NCBI GenBank assembly: GCA_025464915.1
Contig: JAODNF010000416.1
Location: 1 to 9,341, forward strand
Direction: 5' to 3'
Origin: Frankiales bacterium
Lineage (GTDB): Bacteria > Actinomycetota > Actinomycetes > Mycobacteriales > SCTD01
Length of the DNA: 9,341 nucleotides
Every line of letters begins with the position of its first letter. Within the stretch, counting starts at the first letter, position 1. Below, piece by piece: positions 1 to 5,916 of the stretch. The position numbers were made by a program, and so were the translations under genes. Under the pieces are notes generated by a model. It had not been told where the DNA came from. It did not search any database and saw only the letters and a list, made by a program, of their open reading frames with translations.

Positions 1-1215
1 GACGGCCTGGTCCGCGGTGCTGCCGTGAAGGACACCGGCGCGGCCATCTCCGTGCCGGTCGGCGACGTCACCAAGGGTCACGTCTTCAACGCCCTCGGCA
101 AGCCGATGGACGTCGAGGAGTCCACCCTCGACATCCAGACCCGCTGGCCGATCCACCGGCCGTCGCCGGCCTTCGACCAGCTCGAGAACAAGACCGAGAT
201 GTTCACCACTGGCATCAAGGTCATCGACCTGCTCGCGCCCTACGTCTCAGGCGGCAAGATCGGCCTGTTCGGCGGTGCCGGCGTCGGCAAGACCGTCATC
301 ATCCAGGAGATGATCTACCGCGTCGCCAAGGAGTTCTCCGGCGTCTCGGTGTTCGCCGGTGTCGGCGAGCGCACCCGCGAGGGCAACGACCTGTTCGGTG
401 AGATGACCGAGTCCGGCGTCATCAACGACACCGCGCTGGTCTTCGGCCCGATGGACGAGCCGCCGGGCACCCGCCTGCGCGTCGCCCTGTCGGCCCTCAC
501 GATGGCGGAGTACTTCCGCGACGTCCAGAAGCAGGACGTGCTGCTGTTCATCGACAACATCTTCCGCTTCACGCAGGCGGGTTCCGAGGTCTCCACCCTC
601 CTCGGCCGCATGCCGTCGGCCGTCGGCTACCAGCCGACGCTCGCCGACGAGATGGGTGTGCTCCAGGAGCGCATCACCTCGACCCGTGGTCACTCGATCA
701 CCTCGCTGCAGGCGATCTACGTCCCCGCCGACGACATCACCGACCCTGCGCCGCACACCGCGTTCACGCATCTCGACGCGACGACCAACCTCAACCGCGC
801 GATCTCCGAGAAGGGGATCTACCCGGCCGTCGACCCGCTCGACTCGACATCCCGCATCCTGTCGGCGGCCTACCTCGGTGACGACCACTACAACACCGCG
901 CGTGAGGTGCAGCGCATCCTGCAGAAGAACAAGGAGCTGCAGGACATCATCGCGATCCTCGGCATCGACGAGCTCTCCGAGGAGGACAAGGTCCTGGTCA
1001 ACCGGGCCCGTCGCATCGAGCGCTTCCTGAGCCAGCCGTTCTTCGTGGCCGAGCAGTTCACCGGCCAGCCCGGCAAGTTCGTCCCGCTCGACGAGACGAT
1101 CGACTCCTTCAAGCGCCTGACCCAGGGCGACTACGACCACATCCCGGAGCAGGCGTTCTTCCTCTGCGGTGGCCTCGAGGACGTCGAGGCGAACGCGAAG
1201 AAGCTCGCGAGCTAA
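1..1215 (+). CDS. atpD: ATP synthase F1 subunit beta (5' partial)
   Basis: This is the catalytic beta subunit of the F1Fo ATP synthase, which makes ATP from ADP and phosphate on the cytoplasmic face of the membrane. The reading frame is open from base 1 and ends in TAA; 404 residues are visible, so roughly the first 70–80 are missing to the left. In the visible part, the Walker A motif GGAGVGKT is at residues 91–98, GERTREGND (with the catalytic Glu) at about 122–130, the Walker B segment DVLLFIDNIF at 179–188, and the DELSEED loop that contacts the gamma subunit at 323–329. The GTG at 25 is internal, not a start. In most actinobacteria atpC follows at once; here a hairpin, two palindromes and a HIT-like gene come first. 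Identity is certain. Confidence 0.98.
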   Translation, partial: DGLVRGAAVKDTGAAISVPVGDVTKGHVFNALGKPMDVEESTLDIQTRWPIHRPSPAFDQLENKTEMFTTGIKVIDLLAPYVSGGKIGLFGGAGVGKTVIIQEMIYRVAKEFSGVSVFAGVGERTREGNDLFGEMTESGVINDTALVFGPMDEPPGTRLRVALSALTMAEYFRDVQKQDVLLFIDNIFRFTQAGSEVSTLLGRMPSAVGYQPTLADEMGVLQERITSTRGHSITSLQAIYVPADDITDPAPHTAFTHLDATTNLNRAISEKGIYPAVDPLDSTSRILSAAYLGDDHYNTAREVQRILQKNKELQDIIAILGIDELSEEDKVLVNRARRIERFLSQPFFVAEQFTGQPGKFVPLDETIDSFKRLTQGDYDHIPEQAFFLCGGLEDVEANAKKLAS

Positions 1216-1233
1216 GAGCCTCCCTGCGTCGCA

Positions 1234-1265
1234 AAGGGCGGTCACTCCTCGCAGTGGCCGCCCTT
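1234..1265 (+). terminator. Hairpin terminator after atpD
   Basis: A 12-bp stem pairs AAGGGCGGTCAC (1234–1245) with GTGGCCGCCCTT (1254–1265), with one T·G wobble and an 8-nt loop, starting 18 nt after the atpD stop. There is no T-run behind it, but GC-rich actinobacterial terminators often lack one. It probably ends, or at least attenuates, transcription of the atp operon before the HIT-like gene and atpC. The stem is directly visible; the terminator function is inferred. Confidence 0.65.
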
Positions 1266-1296
1266 CGTCGTACCCCGCCCCGCCCGCTGCCCACCG

Positions 1297-1356
1297 ACGA
1301 TCTTCCGCACCTCGGGGTGCGGGCCGGCGTGTCGGGCACCACGAGCGGAAGATCGT
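1297..1356. repeat. 60-bp palindromic element, copy 1
   Basis: The ends are a perfect 12-bp inverted repeat, ACGATCTTCCGC (1297–1308) and GCGGAAGATCGT (1345–1356). The stem continues inward as TCGGGGTGC (1312–1320) against GCACCACGA (1336–1344), with one mismatch and a 3-nt bulge on the left, leaving a 15-nt GC-rich loop (1321–1335) that contains GGCGTGTCGG. The element therefore folds into a long hairpin in DNA or RNA. It is one of two tandem copies with a 73-bp period. It resembles a small non-coding REP- or MITE-like unit; no ORF or transposase is attached. Confidence 0.85.
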
Positions 1357-1369
1357 CCCGACCCAGCAG

Positions 1370-1429
1370 ACGATCTTCCGCATCCCGGGGTGCGGGCCGG
1401 CGTGTCGGGCACCACGAGCGGAAGATCGC
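1370..1429. repeat. 60-bp palindromic element, copy 2
   Basis: This is the second copy, offset by exactly 73 bp from the first and separated from it by 13 bp. The terminal arms CGATCTTCCGC (1371–1381) and GCGGAAGATCG (1418–1428) pair perfectly over 11 bp; the outermost base pair of copy 1 is lost. The 43 bp from 1386 to 1428 are identical to 1313–1355. The only internal differences are in the left arm next to the stem (ATCC here, ACCT in copy 1). It ends 22 bp before the HIT-like ATG, so it could affect that gene's promoter or mRNA leader. Role unknown. Confidence 0.85.
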
Positions 1430-1451
1430 GCCCGCACGGTTGGATGGGGGC

Positions 1452-1991
1452 ATGACGCACCCCTGGGTCGGAGCTGACGAGAACGCGCTGCCGCGCAAGG
1501 AGCTGTCGCCCCCGGTCGACGTCGAGCCGCCGCTGCACGGCGCGGGGGGAGTGGGCTGCAACGCGTGCGAGCACGAGCCGGACCAGTGGGACCTCTACGA
1601 GGACGACCTGTGGCGGGTCCGGGCGCTGCACCAGGACATGACGTTCCCGGGCAGTGCGATGCTGCACTCGAAGCGGCACGCCAACGGCATCGCCGACCTG
1701 ACCCCGCAGGAGGCGGCGACGTTCGGCGTGATGTGCCAGCGGATCACGCAGGCGCTGCTGTCGCGCGAGGCCGGCAGCCCCGGGTACGGCGACGGCCGCG
1801 TGGGCCGGGTCCACATGCACTTCTGGGGCGACGGGGGCGAGCACTTCCACGTCTGGTTCTTCCCGCGTCCGCTCGGCTACCTCGACCTGCGCGGCTCCTT
1901 CCTCGTGGAGTGGGAGGAGCTGCTGCCACCGGCCTCGGAGGCCGAGCTGTTGGCCGGAGCCGCCGATCTGCGCGCGCGGCTCAACCGGTAG
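1452..1991 (+). CDS. HIT-like (histidine triad superfamily) protein
   Basis: A 179-aa protein that reads like a HIT-family nucleotide-binding hydrolase or transferase, enzymes that act on nucleoside phosphates through a His-rich loop. The N-terminal half has a CxxC pair (C36, C39) as in zinc-binding HIT proteins, then PGSAMLHSKRHANGIADLT at about 66–84, which resembles the family's 'PGH…P.RH…DLT' stretch. The His motif lies at 119–137, with H121, H123, H131 and H133. The last His of the usual HxHxH triad is a Trp here (HFHVW, 131–135). The ATG at 1452 was chosen because the frame upstream runs into the palindromic repeats. No good Shine-Dalgarno is seen; TTGGAT 6 nt before the ATG might be a weak -10. 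Substrate unknown. Its place between atpD and atpC is unusual. Confidence 0.75.
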   Translation: MTHPWVGADENALPRKELSPPVDVEPPLHGAGGVGCNACEHEPDQWDLYEDDLWRVRALHQDMTFPGSAMLHSKRHANGIADLTPQEAATFGVMCQRITQALLSREAGSPGYGDGRVGRVHMHFWGDGGEHFHVWFFPRPLGYLDLRGSFLVEWEELLPPASEAELLAGAADLRARLNR

Positions 1992-1994
1992 GAT
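1989..1994 (+). promoter_or_regulatory. Possible -10 box for atpC
   Basis: TAGGAT overlaps the stop codon of the HIT-like gene and would place a transcription start near 2001, giving an atpC leader of about 33 nt. It is suggested mainly because a hairpin after atpD may cut atpC off from the main atp promoter. No convincing -35 is visible. Weak prediction. Confidence 0.25.
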
Positions 1995-2033
1995 CGTCTG
2001 ACCGCCTGAAACCCTGCCTGTTGGAGGATCCCC

Positions 2034-2312
2034 GTGGCTCTGCACGTCGAGCTGGTCTCGGTCGAGCGCGAGGTCTGGAGCGGCGAGGCCAGCATGGTCA
2101 TCGCCCGCACGACCGAGGGCGAGATCGGCATCCTGCCCGGTCACGCGCCGCTGCTCGGCCAGCTCGCAGAGGGCTTCGACGTCCGCATCCAGCAGGAGAC
2201 CGGCGGCGAGCTCGCCGTGACGGTCAGCGGAGGGTTCCTGTCGGTCACCGACGGGGGCGTCACGATCCTGGCCGAGCAGGCCACCCTGCCGGGCGAAGCG
2301 GTCTCGGCCTAG
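2034..2312 (+). CDS. atpC: ATP synthase F1 subunit epsilon, short form
   Basis: The epsilon subunit sits on the central stalk of F1 and couples gamma rotation to catalysis; in many bacteria it also inhibits ATP hydrolysis. The 92-aa product has the conserved N-terminal beta-sandwich, including EGEIGILPGHAPLLGQLAEG at 28–47 and the GGFLSVTDGGVTILAEQA strand pair at 66–83. It then stops, where typical epsilon subunits of about 120–135 aa carry a C-terminal two-helix domain. The GTG start is supported by GGAGG at 2023–2027 with a 6-nt spacer. The stop is a clean TAG, with no sign of a frameshifted helical domain in the 31 nt before the next gene. Short forms without the inhibitory helices occur in some bacteria. 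Identity is secure. Confidence 0.93.
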   Translation: MALHVELVSVEREVWSGEASMVIARTTEGEIGILPGHAPLLGQLAEGFDVRIQQETGGELAVTVSGGFLSVTDGGVTILAEQATLPGEAVSA

Positions 2313-2343
2313 GCAACCCGGCTCGCCACGGCACCCAGACTCC

Positions 2344-2772
2344 GTGCTGACCCTGGACCTGCTCCTCGGCGCGGTCCTGCTTGTCCTGCTCCCCTTCCTG
2401 GCGATCTCCGCCAGACGGCGCCTGCTCGCCCGTGAGGGCGGCGCGATCGAGGTGTCACTGCGGCTGAAGAACAAGCGGCACGGCGGCGGCTGGGTGCTCG
2501 GGGTCGGGCGCTACGCCGGCGACGACCTGCAGTGGTTCCGGGTGTTCAGCCTGAGCCCGCGGCCGCGGCGGACGCTGTCGCGCCGCGACGTCGAGGTACG
2601 CGGCCGCCGGCAGCCGAAGGGGCCGGAGGCGCTGGCCCTGCTGAAGGGGGTCGAGGTCATCGAGCTGGTGACGCCCACCGGCAGCACGGAGATCGCGTTG
2701 GACTCCTCGGCCCTGACGGGGTTCCTCGCCTGGCTCGAGGCCCGTCCGCCTGGCGCCACCCTCCCGGCCTGA
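2344..2772 (+). CDS. DUF2550 family membrane protein
   Basis: A 142-aa protein of the actinobacterial DUF2550 family, of unknown function, commonly encoded right after atpC (Rv1312 in M. tuberculosis). One hydrophobic helix covers about residues 4–22, followed by an Arg-rich stop-transfer run (ARRRLLAR, 23–30), so the N-terminus is the anchor and the rest is probably cytoplasmic. The soluble part contains GGGWVLGVGRYAGDDLQWFRVFS-like strands (first half about 47–60) and ends with a segment resembling 'STEIALDSSALTGFLAWLEA' at 113–132. GTG at 2344 is the only sensible start in the frame after the atpC stop; no clear Shine-Dalgarno is seen. It lies 31 nt behind atpC and is probably cotranscribed with it. 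Family call by pattern and position. Confidence 0.8.
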   Translation: MLTLDLLLGAVLLVLLPFLAISARRRLLAREGGAIEVSLRLKNKRHGGGWVLGVGRYAGDDLQWFRVFSLSPRPRRTLSRRDVEVRGRRQPKGPEALALLKGVEVIELVTPTGSTEIALDSSALTGFLAWLEARPPGATLPA

Positions 2773-2773
2773 C

Positions 2774-2779
2774 TAGGTT
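2774..2779 (+). promoter_or_regulatory. -10 box for a leaderless BLUF transcript
   Basis: TAGGTT lies just after the DUF2550 stop and exactly 7 nt before the GTG start of the BLUF gene, and no ribosome binding site is present. This TANNNT-N7-start layout is the usual mark of leaderless transcripts in actinobacteria. It suggests the photoreceptor gene is transcribed on its own. No clear -35 is visible. Confidence 0.55.
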
Positions 2780-2786
2780 CGACGAC

Positions 2787-3206
2787 GTGCGCAGGATCAT
2801 CTACGCAAGCCGGGCCGTCCACGACTTCACGGACAGCGACCTCGTGAACCTGCTGCTGCGCGCCCGCGCGGTCAACGAGGACCATCACGTCACCGGGATG
2901 CTGGTCTACTCCGCGCGCAGCTTCCTGCAGCTGTTCGAGGGAGAAGAGTTCGACGTCGAGGTCGTGTGGGACCGCATCCGGCTCGACGACCGGCACATCG
3001 ACCTCCGGGTGCTCCAGGACGGGCCGGCGGGCAGCCGGCAGTACGCCGACTGGTCGATGGGGTTCGAGCACGTCGACGCCGCCGAGCTCGAGCGCACCCT
3101 GCCGGGGTACCGGGCGTCGGTCGCCTACCCGTTCGTCAGCGCCGAGCTGGTCGCGAGGGCCGACACTGCCGAGACGCTGCTGTCGCTCTACGCCCGTCGC
3201 TCCTGA
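2787..3206 (+). CDS. BLUF-domain blue-light photoreceptor
   Basis: A 139-aa single-domain BLUF protein (sensor of blue light using FAD). Residues 1–93 match the family closely: RRIIYAS at the N-terminus, ARAVNEDHHVTGMLVYS at 26–42, SFLQLFEGE at 45–53 and YADWSMGF at 86–93. The key residues are all present: Tyr6, Asn30 and Gln48 around the flavin, plus Trp89 and Met91 on the last strand, each two positions lower than in the cyanobacterial PixD numbering. About 45 residues follow, enough for the two C-terminal capping helices but no effector domain, so it probably signals through a partner protein. The GTG at 2787 was chosen because it starts directly at the first BLUF strand and has a leaderless -10 in front. 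Its 3' end overlaps the convergent SnoaL-like gene by 19 bp. Confidence 0.92.
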   Translation: MRRIIYASRAVHDFTDSDLVNLLLRARAVNEDHHVTGMLVYSARSFLQLFEGEEFDVEVVWDRIRLDDRHIDLRVLQDGPAGSRQYADWSMGFEHVDAAELERTLPGYRASVAYPFVSAELVARADTAETLLSLYARRS

Positions 3207-3613
3207 CGGAGCAGGTCGCGCGCCTCCTGAGCGCCGTCGAGGAGCCGGTTCACGCGGCTCCGGACCAGCCACCCCTCCGGCGTGCGGGCGAAGGTCCAGC
3301 GGTTCGCGGCGACCCGCCACACGTGCGTCTTGCGGAACACGATCGACTGGTTCACCGCCGTCGCCGTGTCGCCGTCGACGACGACGTGCGGCATCCCCAT
3401 GACGTGGGCGACGCCCTCGGCGATGAGCCCCTGGTGACCACCGCCGTGCACCATCGCCGCGATCTGCGCGCGGCCCTCGAAGCGCATGCCCGCGACGTCG
3501 TACCAGCCGTCCTCGGTGAACAGGGACGCGACCGCGTCTCCGTCGCCCGTGTCGACCGCCGGGCCGTAGGCCGCGACGAGCTGCGTGATGGCCACCACGT
3601 CGTCAGCGCTCAT
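3188..3613 (-). CDS. SnoaL-like / NTF2-fold protein
   Basis: A 141-aa protein with the size and pattern of the SnoaL-like, NTF2-fold family, small alpha-beta cones that act as cyclases, isomerases, hydratases or dehydratases on polyketide, steroid or aromatic substrates. It starts with helix residues QLVAAYGPAVDTGDGDAVAS (11–30; Y16 and D21 in the usual pocket places), then LFTEDGWYDV, a conserved-looking H70 in AHVMGMPHVVVDG, and a C-terminal TPEGWLVRSRVNRLLDG segment (111–127). The ATG at 3613 has GAGGGG about 6 nt upstream and overlaps the end of the SDR gene by 11 bp, so translation is probably coupled. It is the last gene of the cobO operon. Substrate cannot be told from sequence. Confidence 0.8.
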   Translation of the reverse strand: MSADDVVAITQLVAAYGPAVDTGDGDAVASLFTEDGWYDVAGMRFEGRAQIAAMVHGGGHQGLIAEGVAHVMGMPHVVVDGDTATAVNQSIVFRKTHVWRVAANRWTFARTPEGWLVRSRVNRLLDGAQEARDLLRQERRA

Positions 3614-4358
3614 AGCGGCCCCTCAGCATCTCGGCGAACCCGCGGACCACAGCATCGCGCGGATGCCGGCTCAAGCGCTCGGCTGTCGCGTCACCGCCGA
3701 TCACGTGGACCGGGCCGTGGGGGAGCTGCTCGAGTCCCTCGCGCGCCACGTCCTCCGGGTCGGCGGCGCCGTCGAGCCTCATGCCGGCCCGCTCCATCGC
3801 CGGCGTGCGGGTCAGCCCGAGGACCAGGTGCAGCACGTCGACGCCGTGCGGCTGCAGCTCGAGCCACAGGCCCTCGGTGAGGACCCGCTGGAAGGCCTTC
3901 ACCGCTGCGTACGTCGCGATCCGCTCCTGGCCGACGTACCCGGCCATCGACCCGACCGTGATGATGCCACCGGCCCCTCGTGCCTTCAGCCGGGCGCCGA
4001 CGTGGTGCAGCAGCGGCAGAGCCGCGGTGACGTTGAGGTGGACGACCTGCTGGTGCCCGGCAGCGTCGCCGTCGACGAACTCGTGGCCGTAGGAGTTGGC
4101 GCCGGCGTTGAGGACGAGCAGGCCGAGGTCGAGATCGGCTGTGGCGTCGAGGATCTCGCCCACCCCTCGGGTGAGATCGATAGTCAGCGTGCGGCACTCG
4201 ACGCCGAGCGATCGCACCTCGGCAGCGGTCTGCTCGAGCGGCCCGGGCTTTCGGGCCACCAGGACAGAGGAGACCCCGGAGGCGGCGAGCTGCCGCGCGA
4301 AGGCCGCGCCCACCCCCTCGGAGCCACCGGTGATGAGCGCCCACGGGCCGTACCTCAT
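3603..4358 (-). CDS. Short-chain dehydrogenase/reductase (NADP-type)
   Basis: A 251-aa classical SDR with a Rossmann fold, expected to oxidise an alcohol or reduce a ketone. The cofactor loop TGGSEGVG is at 10–17, NAG at 84–86 and the catalytic Ser137, Tyr150 and Lys154 (YAAVK) are present. Basic residues R36 and K37 after the second strand favour NADP(H). The GLTRTPA segment (181–187) takes the place of the usual PG motif. ATG at 4358 is the start because it gives the Rossmann strand its normal distance from the N-terminus and forms an ATGA overlap with the upstream SDR. The open frame further upstream is only shadow sequence inside that gene. It shares an operon with an LLM oxidoreductase and a SnoaL-like protein. 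Substrate unknown. Confidence 0.9.
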   Translation of the reverse strand: MRYGPWALITGGSEGVGAAFARQLAASGVSSVLVARKPGPLEQTAAEVRSLGVECRTLTIDLTRGVGEILDATADLDLGLLVLNAGANSYGHEFVDGDAAGHQQVVHLNVTAALPLLHHVGARLKARGAGGIITVGSMAGYVGQERIATYAAVKAFQRVLTEGLWLELQPHGVDVLHLVLGLTRTPAMERAGMRLDGAADPEDVAREGLEQLPHGPVHVIGGDATAERLSRHPRDAVVRGFAEMLRGRYER

Positions 4359-5119
4359 GCGGGCAGCTCGGGAGCCCACGCCAACCCGTTGATGTGCGAG
4401 CCGCCATCGACGAACAGCGTGTTGCCGGTGAGGTAGCGGGCGCCCTCGCTGGCGAGGAAGACGGCGACGGGCGCGACGTCGTCGTAGGGGTCGCCCATGC
4501 GGCCCATCGGGTTGGTGGCAGCCGCCATCTCGCCGATCTCGGGGTTCGTCGCCGTGACGCGCTCGAGGGCCGCGCTGACCGCGGCCGGGCAGATGACGTT
4601 CGCGACGATCCCCGTCGCGGCCCACTCGCGCGCGGCGGTCCGGGTGAGGGTGCGCAGCGCCTCCTTGGCGGCGTTGTACTCCACGGAGCCGATGTGGGCG
4701 TTGACGCCGTTCAGGCTGCACATGCTGATGATCCGGCCCCAGCCCTTGGCCTTCATCACGGGGAAGGCGGCCCGCATCGCGTCGTACGGCCCGAAGAACC
4801 CGACGCCGAAAGCACTGTCGAACCCCGCGCGGGTCTTGTTCTCGACCCGGCTCAGCTCACCGCCTCCCCAGGCGTTGTTCACGAGCACGTCGAGGGTGCC
4901 GAAGGCCGCGATCGTGCTGGCAACGGCGTCTGATGCCTGGGTGCGGACATCACACGGTACGAAGCAGGCACCGATCTCCTTGGCCGTCTGCTCACCCTGC
5001 CCCGCGTTGAGGTCGGCGATCATGACGCGCGCGCCCTCGTCGACGAAGCGCTTCGCGATGCCGCGCCCGATGCCCTCCGCCCCGCCGGTCACCAGCGCCA
5101 CGCGTCCGTCGAGCTGCAT
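4355..5119 (-). CDS. Short-chain dehydrogenase/reductase (NAD-type)
   Basis: A 254-aa SDR of the FabG-like classical type. It shows TGGAEGIG at 11–18, D36 at the end of the second strand (which favours NAD over NADP), NNA at 81–83 and the catalytic Ser135, Tyr148 and Lys152 (YNAAK). The C-terminal YLTGNTLFVDGG stretch (229–240) is typical of the family. Residue 84 is Trp where most relatives have Gly (NNAW rather than NNAG). ATG at 5119 has AGGGGG 4 nt upstream; a longer frame begins at 5206 but the extra 29 residues lie in the upstream gene and have no SDR character. It follows the LLM gene after 8 nt and overlaps the next SDR by ATGA. Two SDRs with opposite cofactor preference side by side suggest consecutive redox steps. 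Confidence 0.92.
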   Translation of the reverse strand: MQLDGRVALVTGGAEGIGRGIAKRFVDEGARVMIADLNAGQGEQTAKEIGACFVPCDVRTQASDAVASTIAAFGTLDVLVNNAWGGGELSRVENKTRAGFDSAFGVGFFGPYDAMRAAFPVMKAKGWGRIISMCSLNGVNAHIGSVEYNAAKEALRTLTRTAAREWAATGIVANVICPAAVSAALERVTATNPEIGEMAAATNPMGRMGDPYDDVAPVAVFLASEGARYLTGNTLFVDGGSHINGLAWAPELPA

Positions 5120-5127
5120 CCGTCCCC

Positions 5128-5916
5128 CTAGCGCTGCGGCCCTGCCGAAAGGACCCCGCGCACCTCGTCCTCGGTGATGTCGTACGGCGAGAACCCTCTC
5201 ATCCACCAGGTCGCCCCGACAGCCTCGTACGGGCGGGGGTCGCTCTCGTCCTGCGCGCCGACCGCCACGTCGAAGGGCCGGTCCGGGCGCTCCAGTGCCT
5301 CGAGCGTCTCCGCCAGCTTGTCAGGGGAGTCGATGTCGATGGGGAACACGCCGTCGTGACGGGCAGCCCGCCGGAGCGGCTTCGCGTTGCCGTAGCGGAC
5401 CGCGACCCAGACGGGGAGCCGGTCCTGCAGGGGCGTCGGCCTGATGAACATGTCCTCGGCCAGGTAGTGCTCGCCCTGGTGGTCGAGCGGCTGGCCGGTC
5501 CAGGCGTCCCGCAGCAGCTGCAGGCCCTCGTCGAGCATCGCGCCGCGGATCCGGTCGTCGGTCTCCTCGCCGGTGTGCGTCAGCTCGCCGCTGTTGTCGC
5601 CGCCGATGCCGACGCCCAGCACGACGCGGCCGCTGCTGAGCCGGTCCAGCGACACGACCTCACGCGCGACCTTCAGCGGGCGCCGTCGGGGGAGCGGCGT
5701 GATCATCGGTCCGAGCCGCACGCTCTCGGTCGTCATGGCCATCGCCGCCAGCGTGACCCACGGGTCCGCGATGCCCTCGACCGGCGCGCGGTAGTCGATG
5801 TGGTCCCAGACGAACACGCCGTCCCACCCGGCCGCCTCGGCATCGGCCGCGATCGAGGCGACGACTCGCGGCTCGGCGAGCTCGTCGAAGATGGGTAGGA
5901 ACAGCCCGTGCTTCAC
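5128..5916 (-). CDS. LLM class (luciferase-like) flavin/F420 oxidoreductase
   Basis: A 262-aa TIM-barrel protein of the bacterial luciferase-like superfamily, whose members use FMN with oxygen or coenzyme F420 for hydride transfer or monooxygenation. The N-terminus VKHGLFLPIF, the stretch AGWDGVFVWDHI (29–40) and the hallmark REVVSLDRLSSGRVVLGVG (85–103) are characteristic, as is the later LPVWVAVRYGNAKPLRRAA (167–185). It is somewhat shorter than typical 300–350 aa members. GTG at 5916 begins the first barrel strand and overlaps the cobO stop as GTGA, so translation is probably coupled. Whether it uses F420 or FMN cannot be decided here. It leads the SDR–SDR–SnoaL series, which suggests a shared oxidation pathway. 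Confidence 0.88.
   Translation of the reverse strand: MKHGLFLPIFDELAEPRVVASIAADAEAAGWDGVFVWDHIDYRAPVEGIADPWVTLAAMAMTTESVRLGPMITPLPRRRPLKVAREVVSLDRLSSGRVVLGVGIGGDNSGELTHTGEETDDRIRGAMLDEGLQLLRDAWTGQPLDHQGEHYLAEDMFIRPTPLQDRLPVWVAVRYGNAKPLRRAARHDGVFPIDIDSPDKLAETLEALERPDRPFDVAVGAQDESDPRPYEAVGATWWMRGFSPYDITEDEVRGVLSAGPQR

Noticed and set aside
1297..1429. CRISPR-like array
   Set aside because: There are only two units, each is itself a long palindrome with a 13-bp spacer, and no cas gene is nearby.
1297..1429. Insertion sequence or attachment site
   Set aside because: There is no transposase, and no target duplication or tRNA end could be made out; the elements are better described as small palindromic repeats.
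247..1437. A 396-codon minus-strand open frame opposite atpD
   Set aside because: It lies antisense to the certain atpD coding region and its product is a low-complexity Arg/Asp/Leu/Val-rich string with no domain, as expected from GC-rich shadow frames.
1242..2474. A 410-codon minus-strand open frame across the HIT-like gene, atpC and the DUF2550 gene
   Set aside because: It crosses three plus-strand genes and the palindromes and has no recognisable motif; its length reflects high GC only.
2966..4436. Long plus-strand frames opposite the SDR and SnoaL-like genes
   Set aside because: The minus-strand genes have full catalytic motifs and operon overlaps; the plus-strand frames give Arg/Ala/Pro-rich sequence without domains.
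3188..5916. A polyketide or other secondary-metabolite cluster
   Set aside because: SnoaL-like, SDR and LLM proteins occur in such clusters, but there is no synthase, carrier protein or tailoring set here, so only a small redox cassette can be claimed.
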